NCBI GenBank assembly: GCA_050248275.1
Contig: JBFWSR010000003.1
Coordinates: 62,001 to 126,000 of the forward strand
Direction: 5' to 3'
DNA length: 64,000 nt
Source: CAILZL01 sp050248275
GTDB taxonomy: Bacteria > Pseudomonadota > Gammaproteobacteria > Steroidobacterales > Steroidobacteraceae
Shown here: in pieces, positions 50,611 to 59,941 of the stretch
Position numbering within the stretch: position 1 is the stretch's first letter
Layout of the letters: each line of letters begins with the position of its first letter
The notes under the pieces: model-generated
The model's database searches: none
What the model saw: the letters and a program-made list of their open reading frames with translations, nothing else
Told to the model about the DNA's origin: nothing
Made by a program: the position numbers and the translations under genes

Positions 50611-51915
50611 ATGATATTTCCATTCGCACGCAAATTTGTTGCGTGCTTTGCAAGCTATGCCTTGTGGTGTGCTTGTGTACTCACTGCTGCGCCGGCGCTG
50701 GCTGCGTCGGAGCCCGTGGGTGAGTTGTCGCTTAGACATGCGATCGATGCGGCATTGACGCATAACCCGGACCTTACGGTGTCGAGTTATGAACTCAAAG
50801 TCGCCGAGGCGCGGGTCACACAAGCCGGATTGCGACCGAATCCGCAAGCGTCGGTTGAGTTCGAGAACTTTATCGGCACTGGGGAAACCAGTGGCATCAA
50901 GTCGCTCGAAACCACCCTGTCGTTAAGCCAGACCATTGAACTGGGCGGCAAACGTGGTTTCCGAGTCAGCACGGCTGCGTTGGGTGGCGAACTGACGGGA
51001 GTAGTGCGTCAAGCACAGCAACTGGATGTGCTGGCAGAAGTTACGCGCAGATTCATCGACGTGGTGTCCGCTCAACAGGCCGTCAGTTTGGCGCAGCGTG
51101 CAACCGGCCTCACCGAACAATCGCTCGCCGCGATTACGGCCAGAGTGGCGGCAGCGCGCACGCCGCTAGCGGAACAAAGTCGCGCCACTATTGCGGTCAC
51201 ACGGGCACGCATCGAACAGCAGCAAGCCGAGAAGACGCTGCAAGGCAAGCGGCGTGCGCTGGCCGCACTCTGGGGTGGCCGCACAGCGGCGTTTTCCTCG
51301 GCCAGTGCCGAGTTATTCACGCTCCCCACCGTGCAGCCATTCGAGACGCTGAGCGCACGCCTGCAGGGCAATCCGGACTTTCTGCGTTTTGCCACCGAAG
51401 CACGTCTGCGCGATGCGGAGTGGCGACTGGCTCAGTCACAGGCCAAGCCCAATTTGAATGTGGGCATCGGCATCAGACGTTTCGAAGCCACTGACGATGC
51501 GGCGCTGGTCGCGGGCTTTTCCATCGACTTGCCGGTATTCAATCGTAATCAAGGTGTGATTCGCGAAGCTGAAGTCAGGCGCGAGCAACTGCGAGTGCAA
51601 TCGCAAGCGGCATTAATTCGCGCCGAGGCAACGCTGTTTGGTCTGTATCAGGAGCTGCTGTCGGCCCGAGCCAGCGTCGAGACCTTGCGTACCGACGCCA
51701 TTCCGCAAGCAGAGGCGGCACTGTTGCAAACCCAGGATGGCTATGAGCGCGGACGTTTTTCCTATTTGGAACTTGCCGCTGCCCAGCAAGAGCTGCTCGG
51801 CCTGCAAGGCACGGCAATAGAAGCGGCGGCGGATTACCACCGCTTCCTGGCCGAAATCGAACGGCTCACCAATCTAGCCTTGACCCATGATTCCCTTGAG
51901 GCAACACAGCCATGA
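50611..51915 (+). CDS. czcC: TolC-family outer-membrane channel CzcC
   Basis: A 434-residue outer-membrane factor of a Czc-type (Co/Zn/Cd) exporter. A signal peptide (to about residue 32) precedes LSLRHAIDAALTHNPDLTVSS, the NPQASVEFENF strand, SQTIELGGKRGFRV, and a second half with GYERGRFSYLELAAAQQEL. GGAGGAG stands ahead of ATG 50611; a GTG or ATG further upstream in frame lacks it. The stop overlaps czcB (ATGA). Confidence 0.92.
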   Translation: MIFPFARKFVACFASYALWCACVLTAAPALAASEPVGELSLRHAIDAALTHNPDLTVSSYELKVAEARVTQAGLRPNPQASVEFENFIGTGETSGIKSLETTLSLSQTIELGGKRGFRVSTAALGGELTGVVRQAQQLDVLAEVTRRFIDVVSAQQAVSLAQRATGLTEQSLAAITARVAAARTPLAEQSRATIAVTRARIEQQQAEKTLQGKRRALAALWGGRTAAFSSASAELFTLPTVQPFETLSARLQGNPDFLRFATEARLRDAEWRLAQSQAKPNLNVGIGIRRFEATDDAALVAGFSIDLPVFNRNQGVIREAEVRREQLRVQSQAALIRAEATLFGLYQELLSARASVETLRTDAIPQAEAALLQTQDGYERGRFSYLELAAAQQELLGLQGTAIEAAADYHRFLAEIERLTNLALTHDSLEATQP

Positions 51916-53165
51916 AACTGATGCAAATGAACCGATTCGCCATGTTATTGGCATGTCTGCTGGGCACATTCACCTTGCTGAGCGCCTGCTCGCAATCATC
52001 CGAATCACCCGGTACCGATGAGCACGCTGACGCGGACGAAGTCGAGAAAGGTCCACATGGTGGCCGCCTGCTGGAGGATGGCGATTTCACCGTGGAACTG
52101 GCGATCTTTGAGACCGGAGTACCCCCTGAATATCGCGCCTGGGTCAGCAAGGCAGGCGTTGCGCTGCCCCTGGATCAGGTTGAGCTGACTGTCCAGCTCA
52201 CCCGCCTGGACGGTGAACAGAACATCTTCCACTTCAAGCCACAGCAAGACTTCTTGCGCGGCGATGCCACCGTGAATGAGCCGCATTCCTTCGCCGTATC
52301 AGTCACCGCTCAGCAGGGCAGCGAACGACATCAGTGGACGTATGACAGTTTTGAAGGTCGTGTCACCATCCCTGCTGCCTCTGCGCAAGCGGCCGGCTTG
52401 CAAGTGGCGAAGGCTGGGCCACAACTGATTCGCGATGTGCTGCCGTTGTTTGGTCGTGTCGCACTCAATCCGGAAGCCGTGCGTGAAGTCAGCGCACGCT
52501 TTCCGGGCACGGTCAAAAGCGTCGAAGCGGTTCTGGGTACCACAGTAAAAGCCGGCGCGGTGTTGGCGCGCGTGGAGTCCAGTGATTCGTTACAGGTGTA
52601 TTCAGTCACTGCACCCATCAGCGGCACCATCACCGAACGTCGTACCAATCCGGGACAAGCCGCCGGTAGCGAACCCTTGTTTGTGATTTCAGATCTCACA
52701 CAGCGATGGATCGAGCTGTCGGTATTTCCCAAAGACTTGAGTCGGATTCGCGTCGGTCAGCGGGTGCGCATCAAGGCGGTGGATGACGAACAGGCTTATG
52801 AGGCGGAGATAGTGCGCATCTCGCCCGCCGGTATCGGCGCCAATCAATCGCTCAAAGCCTGGGCACGCCTTAAAGACGCGGTTGGCCTGACGCCTGGTCA
52901 GTATGCGAATGCCGAAGTGTTGATCGGCGGCGCACAAGTGCCGCTGGCTGTAGAGAGTAAGGCTTTGCAGGCGTTTCGCGATTTCACCGTGGTATTCGAG
53001 CGCGTCGGCGAAACCTACGAAGTGCGCATGCTCGAACTCGGTCGACGTGATGGCGAATACGTTGAGGTACTCGCCGGTCTTAAACCGGGCACGGAGTACG
53101 TTACTGAGAACAGCTATCTGATCAAGGCGGATATCGAAAAATCCGGGGCCAGCCATGACCACTAA
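51912..53165 (+). CDS. czcB: RND adaptor lipoprotein CzcB
   Basis: A 417-residue membrane-fusion protein with a lipobox (LLSACSQ, Cys at about residue 25), so it is probably lipid-anchored. The extra N-terminal domain typical of CzcB is present (residues 40-140, GPHGGRLLEDGDFTVELAIFE), followed by the barrel-sandwich with RFPGTVKSVEAVLGTTV and NPGQAAGSEPLFVISD. It bridges CzcA and CzcC. The N-terminal GPHGG segment may bind Zn. It overlaps czcC by 4 nt and is 39 nt before czcA. Confidence 0.92.
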   Translation: MKLMQMNRFAMLLACLLGTFTLLSACSQSSESPGTDEHADADEVEKGPHGGRLLEDGDFTVELAIFETGVPPEYRAWVSKAGVALPLDQVELTVQLTRLDGEQNIFHFKPQQDFLRGDATVNEPHSFAVSVTAQQGSERHQWTYDSFEGRVTIPAASAQAAGLQVAKAGPQLIRDVLPLFGRVALNPEAVREVSARFPGTVKSVEAVLGTTVKAGAVLARVESSDSLQVYSVTAPISGTITERRTNPGQAAGSEPLFVISDLTQRWIELSVFPKDLSRIRVGQRVRIKAVDDEQAYEAEIVRISPAGIGANQSLKAWARLKDAVGLTPGQYANAEVLIGGAQVPLAVESKALQAFRDFTVVFERVGETYEVRMLELGRRDGEYVEVLAGLKPGTEYVTENSYLIKADIEKSGASHDH

Positions 53166-53204
53166 CCACATCGGCATTCACAAGTCATCGGGCGGAGCAA
53201 CGTC

Positions 53205-56200
53205 ATGATTGAATCCCTGATCCGTTTTTCCATTCAGCGCCGCGTTCTGGCGCTGCTGTTGGTCCTGGCGTTGGCAGGCGTGGGCGTATGGAGTTTTCAA
53301 CAACTTCCCATTGACGCCGTGCCGGACATCACCAATGTGCAGGTGCAAATCAACACTGAAGCGCCGGGGTACACGCCACTCGAAGCAGAGCAGCGAGTAA
53401 CGTATGTGGTGGAGACCGCCATGGCAGGTCTGCCAAAGCTTGAAACCACCCGTTCGGTGTCTCGCTATGGTCTCTCGCAAGTGACCGTGGTGTTCGCGGA
53501 CGGCACGGACATTTATTTCGCACGTCAGCAGATCGCCGAACGCCTGCAATCGCTGCGCTCGCAACTACCAATCGGACTGGAACCGGAGATGGGTCCCATC
53601 GCTACCGGATTGGGCGAGATATTCATGTATACCGTCGATGCGCAGCCCGGTGCAACCAATGCAGATGGTTCGCCGATCACGGCAACGGACTTGCGCCAGG
53701 CTCAGGATTGGATCGTCCGTCCCCAATTGCAGCGAGTGCCGGGCGTCGTTGAAATCAACACCATTGGCGGCTATCAAAAGCAGTTTCATATTCGCCCCGA
53801 TCCCGGTCGGCTGCTCGCGTATAGCGTTGGCATGCAAGACGTTGTGACTGCGGTGATGCAGAACAACGCCAATCGCGGCGCGGGCTATATCGAGAAAAGC
53901 GGTCAACAACAATTGATCCGCGTACCCGGTCAGGCGCAAACCATGGATGACTTGGCGCGCATCATCGTTGCTGATCGCAACGGCGTGCCGATTCGCGTCA
54001 GCGATGTTGCTGAGCTGAGTATCGGTTCCGAACTGCGTACCGGCGCCGCTACCCAGAATGGCCAGGAAGTTGTGCTGGGCACGGTGTTCATGCTCATCGG
54101 CGAAAACAGTCGCGTCGTGTCCCATGCCGTGGAATCCAAGTTACGCGAAGTGGCGCGCACCCTGCCTGCCGGTATCACCACCAATGTGGTTTACAACCGC
54201 ACTACGCTGGTAGATAAAACCTTGGCTACCGTTCAGAAAAATCTGCTGGAAGGCGCGCTCCTGGTGATTGTGGTGTTGTTTCTGTTGCTTGGCAACGTGC
54301 GCGCTGCCCTGCTCACTGCGGCAGTCATTCCGCTGGCCATGCTCATGACATTTACCGGCATGGTGCAATCACGCGTATCCGCTAATCTGATGTCATTGGG
54401 CGCACTGGACTTCGGCCTGATCGTCGATGGCGCAGTGATCATCGTGGAGAACTGCTTGCGTCGTCTGGCGCTGGCCACGCCGGAAGGGAAGCCGTTATCC
54501 GAGTCCGAACGACTCAATGTGGTGTATGACGCCACCGATGAAGTGATTAGGCCCAGTTTGTTTGGTATCGGTATCATCACTGCCGTTTACTTACCCATTT
54601 TTGCACTCACGGGCGTGGAAGGAAAAATGTTCCATCCCATGGCCATCACCGTGATGCTGGCGCTCACTGCAGCATTGATATTATCGCTGACGTTTGTTCC
54701 TGCCAGCGTGGCATTGCTGTTTCGCAAACCCATCACTGATCACGAAAACTGGTTTATGCGGGCAGCGCGTCACGTCTATGCGCCGTTGCTTACCGCCTCA
54801 TTGCGGCTACGCGCGCCTATCGTGGTAGCGGCGCTATTGCTGGTCGTGCTGTGTGGCTGGCTGGCTACCCGCATGGGTTCGGAATTCATTCCGAGCTTGG
54901 ATGAAGGCGATGTGGCCTTGCATGCCTTGCGCGTACCCGGCACCAGCTTATCGCAAGCCGTGCAGATGCAGGCGCAACTTGAAACTGCACTCAAACAAGC
55001 GCCTGAAGTTGACCGGGTATTTGCCAAGTTGGGCACAGCGGAAATTGCCACCGATCCCATGCCTCCTAGTGTGGCCGATACGTTTGTCATGCTGAAAGAG
55101 CGCAAGGACTGGCCTGATCCCAAGAAGCCGAAGACCGAAGTGGTGAAACAGCTCGAAGTGCTGGCAGCACAAGTGCCGGGCAACAACTATGAATTCACGC
55201 AGCCTATCCAGATGCGCTTTAACGAACTCATTTCGGGCGTACGCTCGGATGTGGCTATCAAGGTGTACGGCGATGACCTGGACACGCTAATTGAAGTCGC
55301 AGAGGCCATAGAAGGCGTGCTGAGCAAGATTGAGGGTGCGGCGGATGTCAAGACCGAGCAAACGACGGGTCTGCCCATCCTGACGGTTGAACCACGCCGA
55401 GAAGTGCTGGCACGCTATGGCCTGAATATCGCACAGTTGCAAGATTTGGTTGCTGCGGCGTACGGCGGCGAATCAGCAGGTGTTGTGTATGAAGGGGATC
55501 GTCGTACCAGTATTGTCGTCCGCCTGCCGGAGGCGCTGCGCAACGATTCGTCGGCGATCATGCGTCTTCCGGTGCCTCTACCCAGTGGCGACTACGTGCC
55601 GTTGGGCGAAGTCGCCAACGTGTCACTGGGCCTGGGTCCCAATGCGATCAATCGCGAAGAGAGTAAGCGGCGCGTAGTGGTCACTGCCAATGTACGTGGC
55701 CGCGATCTCGGCTCGTTCATTGCCGATACGCGCGCCGCAATCGAATCTCGTGTCGACGTGCCCGCTGGTTACTGGCTGGATTACGGCGGTACGTTCGAGC
55801 AGTTGCAGTCAGCTTCGAAACGACTGGCGATCGTCGTGCCCGCCACGCTGGTGTTGATCATCGGACTATTGTTCATCGCATTTGGTTCGTTCCGTGACGC
55901 GCTGGTGATCTTCAGTGGCGTACCGCTGGCGCTTACTGGCGGTGTCCTGGCGCTATGGCTGCGCGATATCCCGCTGTCGATCTCGGCAGGCGTCGGATTC
56001 ATCGCACTATCTGGCGTTGCCGTGTTGAATGGTTTGGTGATGATTTCGTTTATCCGCAGCTTGTTAAACGATGGACTTCCCCTGGAAATAGCTATCCATG
56101 AAGGCGCAATTACGCGCCTGCGGCCCGTCATCATGACTGCGCTGGTTGCATCCCTTGGTTTTGTGCCCATGGCATTCAATACCGGGATCGGCAGTGAAGT

Positions 56201-56324
56201 ACAGCGACCGCTGGCCACTGTCGTCATTGGCGGCATTATCTCTTCGACATTGTTGACGCTGCTGGTATTGCCCGCGCTGTATCGATTGGTCACGCCTCAA
56301 CGCCCGGGAACACGTCGTGAATAA
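53205..56324 (+). CDS. czcA: CzcA-type RND pump (Co/Zn/Cd)
   Basis: A 1039-residue inner-membrane proton-driven pump. The start is IRFSIQRRVLALLLVLALAG with PIDAVPDITNVQVQINTEAPG. The proton-relay helix reads LGALDFGLIVDGAVIIVENCLRR, with the DFG...D pattern of CzcA-type pumps rather than the Cus type. GTAEIATDPMPP is the periplasmic signature. The length is normal. It forms a tripartite Co/Zn/Cd exporter with the two upstream genes. The stop overlaps the next gene by 8 nt. Confidence 0.94.
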   Translation: MIESLIRFSIQRRVLALLLVLALAGVGVWSFQQLPIDAVPDITNVQVQINTEAPGYTPLEAEQRVTYVVETAMAGLPKLETTRSVSRYGLSQVTVVFADGTDIYFARQQIAERLQSLRSQLPIGLEPEMGPIATGLGEIFMYTVDAQPGATNADGSPITATDLRQAQDWIVRPQLQRVPGVVEINTIGGYQKQFHIRPDPGRLLAYSVGMQDVVTAVMQNNANRGAGYIEKSGQQQLIRVPGQAQTMDDLARIIVADRNGVPIRVSDVAELSIGSELRTGAATQNGQEVVLGTVFMLIGENSRVVSHAVESKLREVARTLPAGITTNVVYNRTTLVDKTLATVQKNLLEGALLVIVVLFLLLGNVRAALLTAAVIPLAMLMTFTGMVQSRVSANLMSLGALDFGLIVDGAVIIVENCLRRLALATPEGKPLSESERLNVVYDATDEVIRPSLFGIGIITAVYLPIFALTGVEGKMFHPMAITVMLALTAALILSLTFVPASVALLFRKPITDHENWFMRAARHVYAPLLTASLRLRAPIVVAALLLVVLCGWLATRMGSEFIPSLDEGDVALHALRVPGTSLSQAVQMQAQLETALKQAPEVDRVFAKLGTAEIATDPMPPSVADTFVMLKERKDWPDPKKPKTEVVKQLEVLAAQVPGNNYEFTQPIQMRFNELISGVRSDVAIKVYGDDLDTLIEVAEAIEGVLSKIEGAADVKTEQTTGLPILTVEPRREVLARYGLNIAQLQDLVAAAYGGESAGVVYEGDRRTSIVVRLPEALRNDSSAIMRLPVPLPSGDYVPLGEVANVSLGLGPNAINREESKRRVVVTANVRGRDLGSFIADTRAAIESRVDVPAGYWLDYGGTFEQLQSASKRLAIVVPATLVLIIGLLFIAFGSFRDALVIFSGVPLALTGGVLALWLRDIPLSISAGVGFIALSGVAVLNGLVMISFIRSLLNDGLPLEIAIHEGAITRLRPVIMTALVASLGFVPMAFNTGIGSEVQRPLATVVIGGIISSTLLTLLVLPALYRLVTPQRPGTRRE

Positions 56325-57258
56325 CGTCGCTGCTCTTCAATGCAGAGCGGGCGCAGCATCTCTGTGCTGCGCCCGGTTGCTGATTGGCTTCGTGTCATTG
56401 CTTCTGCCATTTGTTTCCACGCAGGCACAGGAATCGCCATTGGAAACTTACCGCCATGCCATGCAGGTCATGCTGGATAACAATGTTGTGCCGACTCTCA
56501 CGACATTCCTGACAGAAAAAGAACGTGCGCGACTGGCCGGGTTTCGTATTGAGGTGACCAATAGCAACGATCCACAACAGATGTGGCCGCCTAACTTGAA
56601 GACGGGTGTTGTCAGTGCAGGGTTTATGAGTCTGCAGGACATCTTGATTGAGGCAGCAATCATTGATGCGTCAGACCCGCATCCGGATGAGCTATTCGAT
56701 TATGCAGTCGAGGTCGCCCGATACGGACTTACCGTTAACAGCTTCAACAAAGGCCCAGCGCCTATGCCGTTCTGGGCAAGCATCGGTTGGCAGCCATCCA
56801 GGTATCAAAAACTACGCAGCACGCCTGCCTACAGTACGCTTCGCTATCGCGCGACTCAGCAGAGTCTCGCGTGGCTGACCTCGGTGATGATGTACGAGCA
56901 GGTGGTTGGCCCAGCGGGAAAAGTACGCAACGACCAACTGTCATGGACTAGAGCACGAAAAATTTATGAGAATGCAGCAGCGCTGATGTTACGCAGTGGG
57001 TTGACGCCCGCACCGCCCTGGCCGGTCGCGATGTTGTATTCAGCCGCCAAGGCGAAACCATCGACATCACGCTCCTCAGATGCATGGATGTGTGAAACCA
57101 AACAAATTCTTGAGATATCGATTCATACCGCAGAGCGACCAGACACAACGTTGTCGATTGCCGAACAACGCGCGCAGCAACAAATGCATCAGGACTGGCG
57201 CAACCTCGCTATCAAGTTAAGTGTACAGGGTCACTGCGAGTCGAGCGGAAGACGATGA
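56317..57258 (+). CDS. Secreted protein of unknown function coupled to czcA
   Basis: A 313-residue exported protein with a signal peptide (residues about 18-37, ending TQAQE). The mature domain starts with SPLETYRHAMQVMLDNNVVPTL and has a central YGLTVNSFNKGP segment and a Trp/Met-containing helix region; the C-terminal part is helical. I do not recognise a family, and no CXXC or His clusters are visible. GTG at 56317 lies inside the last codons of czcA, so expression is tied to the pump. It may be a periplasmic accessory of the Czc system. Confidence 0.6.
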   Translation: MNNVAALQCRAGAASLCCARLLIGFVSLLLPFVSTQAQESPLETYRHAMQVMLDNNVVPTLTTFLTEKERARLAGFRIEVTNSNDPQQMWPPNLKTGVVSAGFMSLQDILIEAAIIDASDPHPDELFDYAVEVARYGLTVNSFNKGPAPMPFWASIGWQPSRYQKLRSTPAYSTLRYRATQQSLAWLTSVMMYEQVVGPAGKVRNDQLSWTRARKIYENAAALMLRSGLTPAPPWPVAMLYSAAKAKPSTSRSSDAWMCETKQILEISIHTAERPDTTLSIAEQRAQQQMHQDWRNLAIKLSVQGHCESSGRR

Positions 57259-57318
57259 CAAAATCTTTAGCCTGGCCGTATGGAACACTGGTCTTAGACT
57301 AGGGTATGGACTGGAAAA

Positions 57319-59577
57319 TTGAACTCTGAGAATCCGCCCATGACTGCTACGAAGAACGATGCGCATGACCCTGCAACGGCATCTGCCAAGTCATGTGCGG
57401 CAGCAGATTGCTGCGCCAGCCCAGTCGTCTCCCCATCGCAATTGGCTGGATTTGCGATCAGCAGCGACGGCACCCAGACACCGATTCGCATCATGCAAAT
57501 GGATTGTCCGACCGAAGAAGGGCTGATCCGAAAGAAGTTGGACAGCATGCCCGGCGTCATCGGTATGGAATTCAACTTGATGCAGCGCGTGCTGACCGTG
57601 ACGCACCAGCCCAAGACTGTTGATTCCATTATGGAAGCGATCAGGTCTTTGGGGTTTACGCCAGAGCTTGTCACAGCCGCCGATGCTGAGCCGAAGGTAG
57701 AACCTGAAAAACCCTGGTGGCCACTTGCCTTGGCTATTACCGCCGCTATCGCATCAGAAGCTGCCAGTTGGGCAGCACTGCCGAGCTGGGTGTCTGCGGT
57801 ATTGGCCGTGCTTGCAGTGCTAGCCGGTGGGTTAACCACCTACAAGAAGGGCTGGACTGCCATCAGCAATGGCAATCTCAATATCAATGCACTGATGAGC
57901 ATTGCGGTAACGGGCGCGCTGTTGCTCGGCCAGTGGCCGGAAGCGGCGATGGTGATGGTGCTGTTTACGATTGCGGAACTCATCGAAGCGAAATCGCTTG
58001 ATCGTGCCCGCAATGCCATCAAAGGGCTCATGCAGCTCACGCCGGAACGCGCCACTGTGCAACAAGCGGATGGCAGTTGGCAGGAAGTCGCCGCAAAGGA
58101 TGTCGTCGTCAATGCTCGCGTACGCGTCAAGCCAGGTGAGCGCATCGCACTGGATGGCGAGATCGTGAGCGGACGCTCGACCATCAATCAGGCGCCGATC
58201 ACCGGTGAAAGTCTGCCCATCGAGAAGGCCATGGGCGATCCTGTTTTTGCAGGAACCATCAACGAGTCCGGTTCATTTGAATACACCGTGACCGCTGCTG
58301 CGCGTGACAGCACGTTGGCGCGCATCATCCACGCGGTCGAAGCGGCGCAAAGCGCACGTGCACCGACGCAGCGCTTCGTTGATCAGTTTGCGCGCATCTA
58401 TACACCGGTCGTATTTGCCATTGCTCTGGGGGTCGCGATCCTGCCGCCGCTGCTGTTCGGGGGGGAATGGTTCGCGTGGATATACAAAGCGCTGGTGCTG
58501 TTGGTCATCGCCTGTCCGTGTGCTTTAGTCATTTCAACACCGGTGACCATTGTTAGCGGCCTTGCTGCAGCAGCGCGTCGCGGCATTCTGATCAAGGGCG
58601 GCGTGTATCTGGAAGAAGGTCGCAAGCTTGCGTGGCTGGCGCTCGATAAGACCGGCACAATTACACACGGTAAGCCTGCCCAAACTAACTTCGAAACGTT
58701 GAATGGCGCTGTGGAAGCAGATGTCAGACGGCGCGCCGCAAGCCTTGCCAGCCGGTCGGATCATCCGGTCTCGCGTGCGGTGTTTGATGCGGCCAAACAA
58801 GATGAAATTGCGCTCGACGAAGTTGTCGACTTTGAAGCACTACCTGGGCGCGGTACGAAGGGAGTCATTGATGGAAACGTCTATCAATTGGGTAACCATC
58901 GATTGGCACATGAACTAGGTCTGTGTTCTGCCGCACTTGAAGAACGTCTGACAACACTTGAGAAGCAAGGCAAGACAGTCATCCTGCTGTCCGATAAAAA
59001 CGGCGTGCAAGGCTTGTTCGCAGTGGCCGATACCGTCAAGGACAGCAGCCGCCAGGCCATTGCCGAGTTGCATGAACTGGGCATCAAGACCGTCATGCTG
59101 ACCGGCGATAACGCCCACACCGCCCGAGCCATTGCGGCCGAGGTCGGTATCGATGAGGCCCGTGGGGATTTACTGCCTGAAGACAAGCTGAAAGTTATCG
59201 AGGAAATGATCGCGAAGGGTCAGCTCACCAAAGAGACGGTGGGCATGGTCGGCGATGGAATCAATGATGCGCCTGCGCTGGCACGTGCAGACATCGGTTT
59301 CGCCATGGGCGCAGCCGGAACGGGGACGGCCATCGAGACCGCCGACGTCGCGTTGATGGACGATGATTTGCACAAGCTACCCCGATTCATCCGACTGTCA
59401 CGCGATACTCACAGCGTGCTGGTTCAAAACATTGTGTTAGCACTGGGTATCAAAGCCGTGTTTCTCGTCTTGACGATGACCGGTCAAGGCACGATGTGGA
59501 TGGCCGTGTTCGCCGATATGGGCGCGAGCCTGATTGTGGTGTTTAATGGCCTGCGCTTGTTACGTAGCCGTGTGTGA
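57319..59577 (+). CDS. zntA: Zn2+/Cd2+/Pb2+-exporting P1B ATPase
   Basis: A 752-residue heavy-metal ATPase. A Cys-rich start (CAAADCCAS) and one HMA-like domain with MDCPTEEG (residues about 52-112) precede the membrane core. Motifs are TGES, CPCAL in the ion-binding helix, DKTGTITHGK, the HP motif SDHPVSR, TGDN and GDGINDAP. The last helices hold the Lys in GIKAVF and the DMGAS segment, which mark the P1B-2 (Zn/Cd/Pb) group. TTG at 57319 or ATG at 57340 starts it. No regulator gene is adjacent; the MerR at 60994-61413 lies downstream on the other strand. Confidence 0.94.
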   Translation: MNSENPPMTATKNDAHDPATASAKSCAAADCCASPVVSPSQLAGFAISSDGTQTPIRIMQMDCPTEEGLIRKKLDSMPGVIGMEFNLMQRVLTVTHQPKTVDSIMEAIRSLGFTPELVTAADAEPKVEPEKPWWPLALAITAAIASEAASWAALPSWVSAVLAVLAVLAGGLTTYKKGWTAISNGNLNINALMSIAVTGALLLGQWPEAAMVMVLFTIAELIEAKSLDRARNAIKGLMQLTPERATVQQADGSWQEVAAKDVVVNARVRVKPGERIALDGEIVSGRSTINQAPITGESLPIEKAMGDPVFAGTINESGSFEYTVTAAARDSTLARIIHAVEAAQSARAPTQRFVDQFARIYTPVVFAIALGVAILPPLLFGGEWFAWIYKALVLLVIACPCALVISTPVTIVSGLAAAARRGILIKGGVYLEEGRKLAWLALDKTGTITHGKPAQTNFETLNGAVEADVRRRAASLASRSDHPVSRAVFDAAKQDEIALDEVVDFEALPGRGTKGVIDGNVYQLGNHRLAHELGLCSAALEERLTTLEKQGKTVILLSDKNGVQGLFAVADTVKDSSRQAIAELHELGIKTVMLTGDNAHTARAIAAEVGIDEARGDLLPEDKLKVIEEMIAKGQLTKETVGMVGDGINDAPALARADIGFAMGAAGTGTAIETADVALMDDDLHKLPRFIRLSRDTHSVLVQNIVLALGIKAVFLVLTMTGQGTMWMAVFADMGASLIVVFNGLRLLRSRV

Positions 59578-59608
59578 CGTCATTCGCCAGATTGTCTAAC
59601 GGAACACC

Positions 59609-59938
59609 ATGCCGACCTTTGTCAGTTACCTCATCGCCGCGTTTGCCGAGATTGCCGGGTGCTTTGCCTTCTGGGCGTGGTTGCGGCTTGGCCGTTCAGT
59701 CGCTTGGATCGTGCCGGGCGTGTTGTTATTGCTGCTGTTTGCATACCTGCTGACTCGGGTTGAAATCGGCTATGCGGGACGTGCCTATGCAGCTTATGGC
59801 GGCATCTATATTGCCGCTGCGCTGGTGTGGCTATGGCTGGTGGAAGGTGGCAAGCCGGATCGCTGGGACATAATCGGTGCGGCCATCTGCGTCATGGGCG
59901 CCGCAGTGATTGTGTTCGGCCCGCGTAGCGCAGGCTGA
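59609..59938 (+). CDS. YnfA-family small membrane protein (UPF0060)
   Basis: A 109-residue protein with four membrane helices of the YnfA family, distantly related to small multidrug resistance exporters. Visible are FAEIAGCFAFWAWLR near the start, the GRAYAAYGGIYIAAALVWLW helix and the final VIVFGPR. It stands 3 nt before the DMT exporter gene and 31 nt after the ATPase gene, so it probably belongs to one transcript with them. Its substrate is unknown. Confidence 0.92.
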   Translation: MPTFVSYLIAAFAEIAGCFAFWAWLRLGRSVAWIVPGVLLLLLFAYLLTRVEIGYAGRAYAAYGGIYIAAALVWLWLVEGGKPDRWDIIGAAICVMGAAVIVFGPRSAG

Positions 59939-59941
59939 CTG

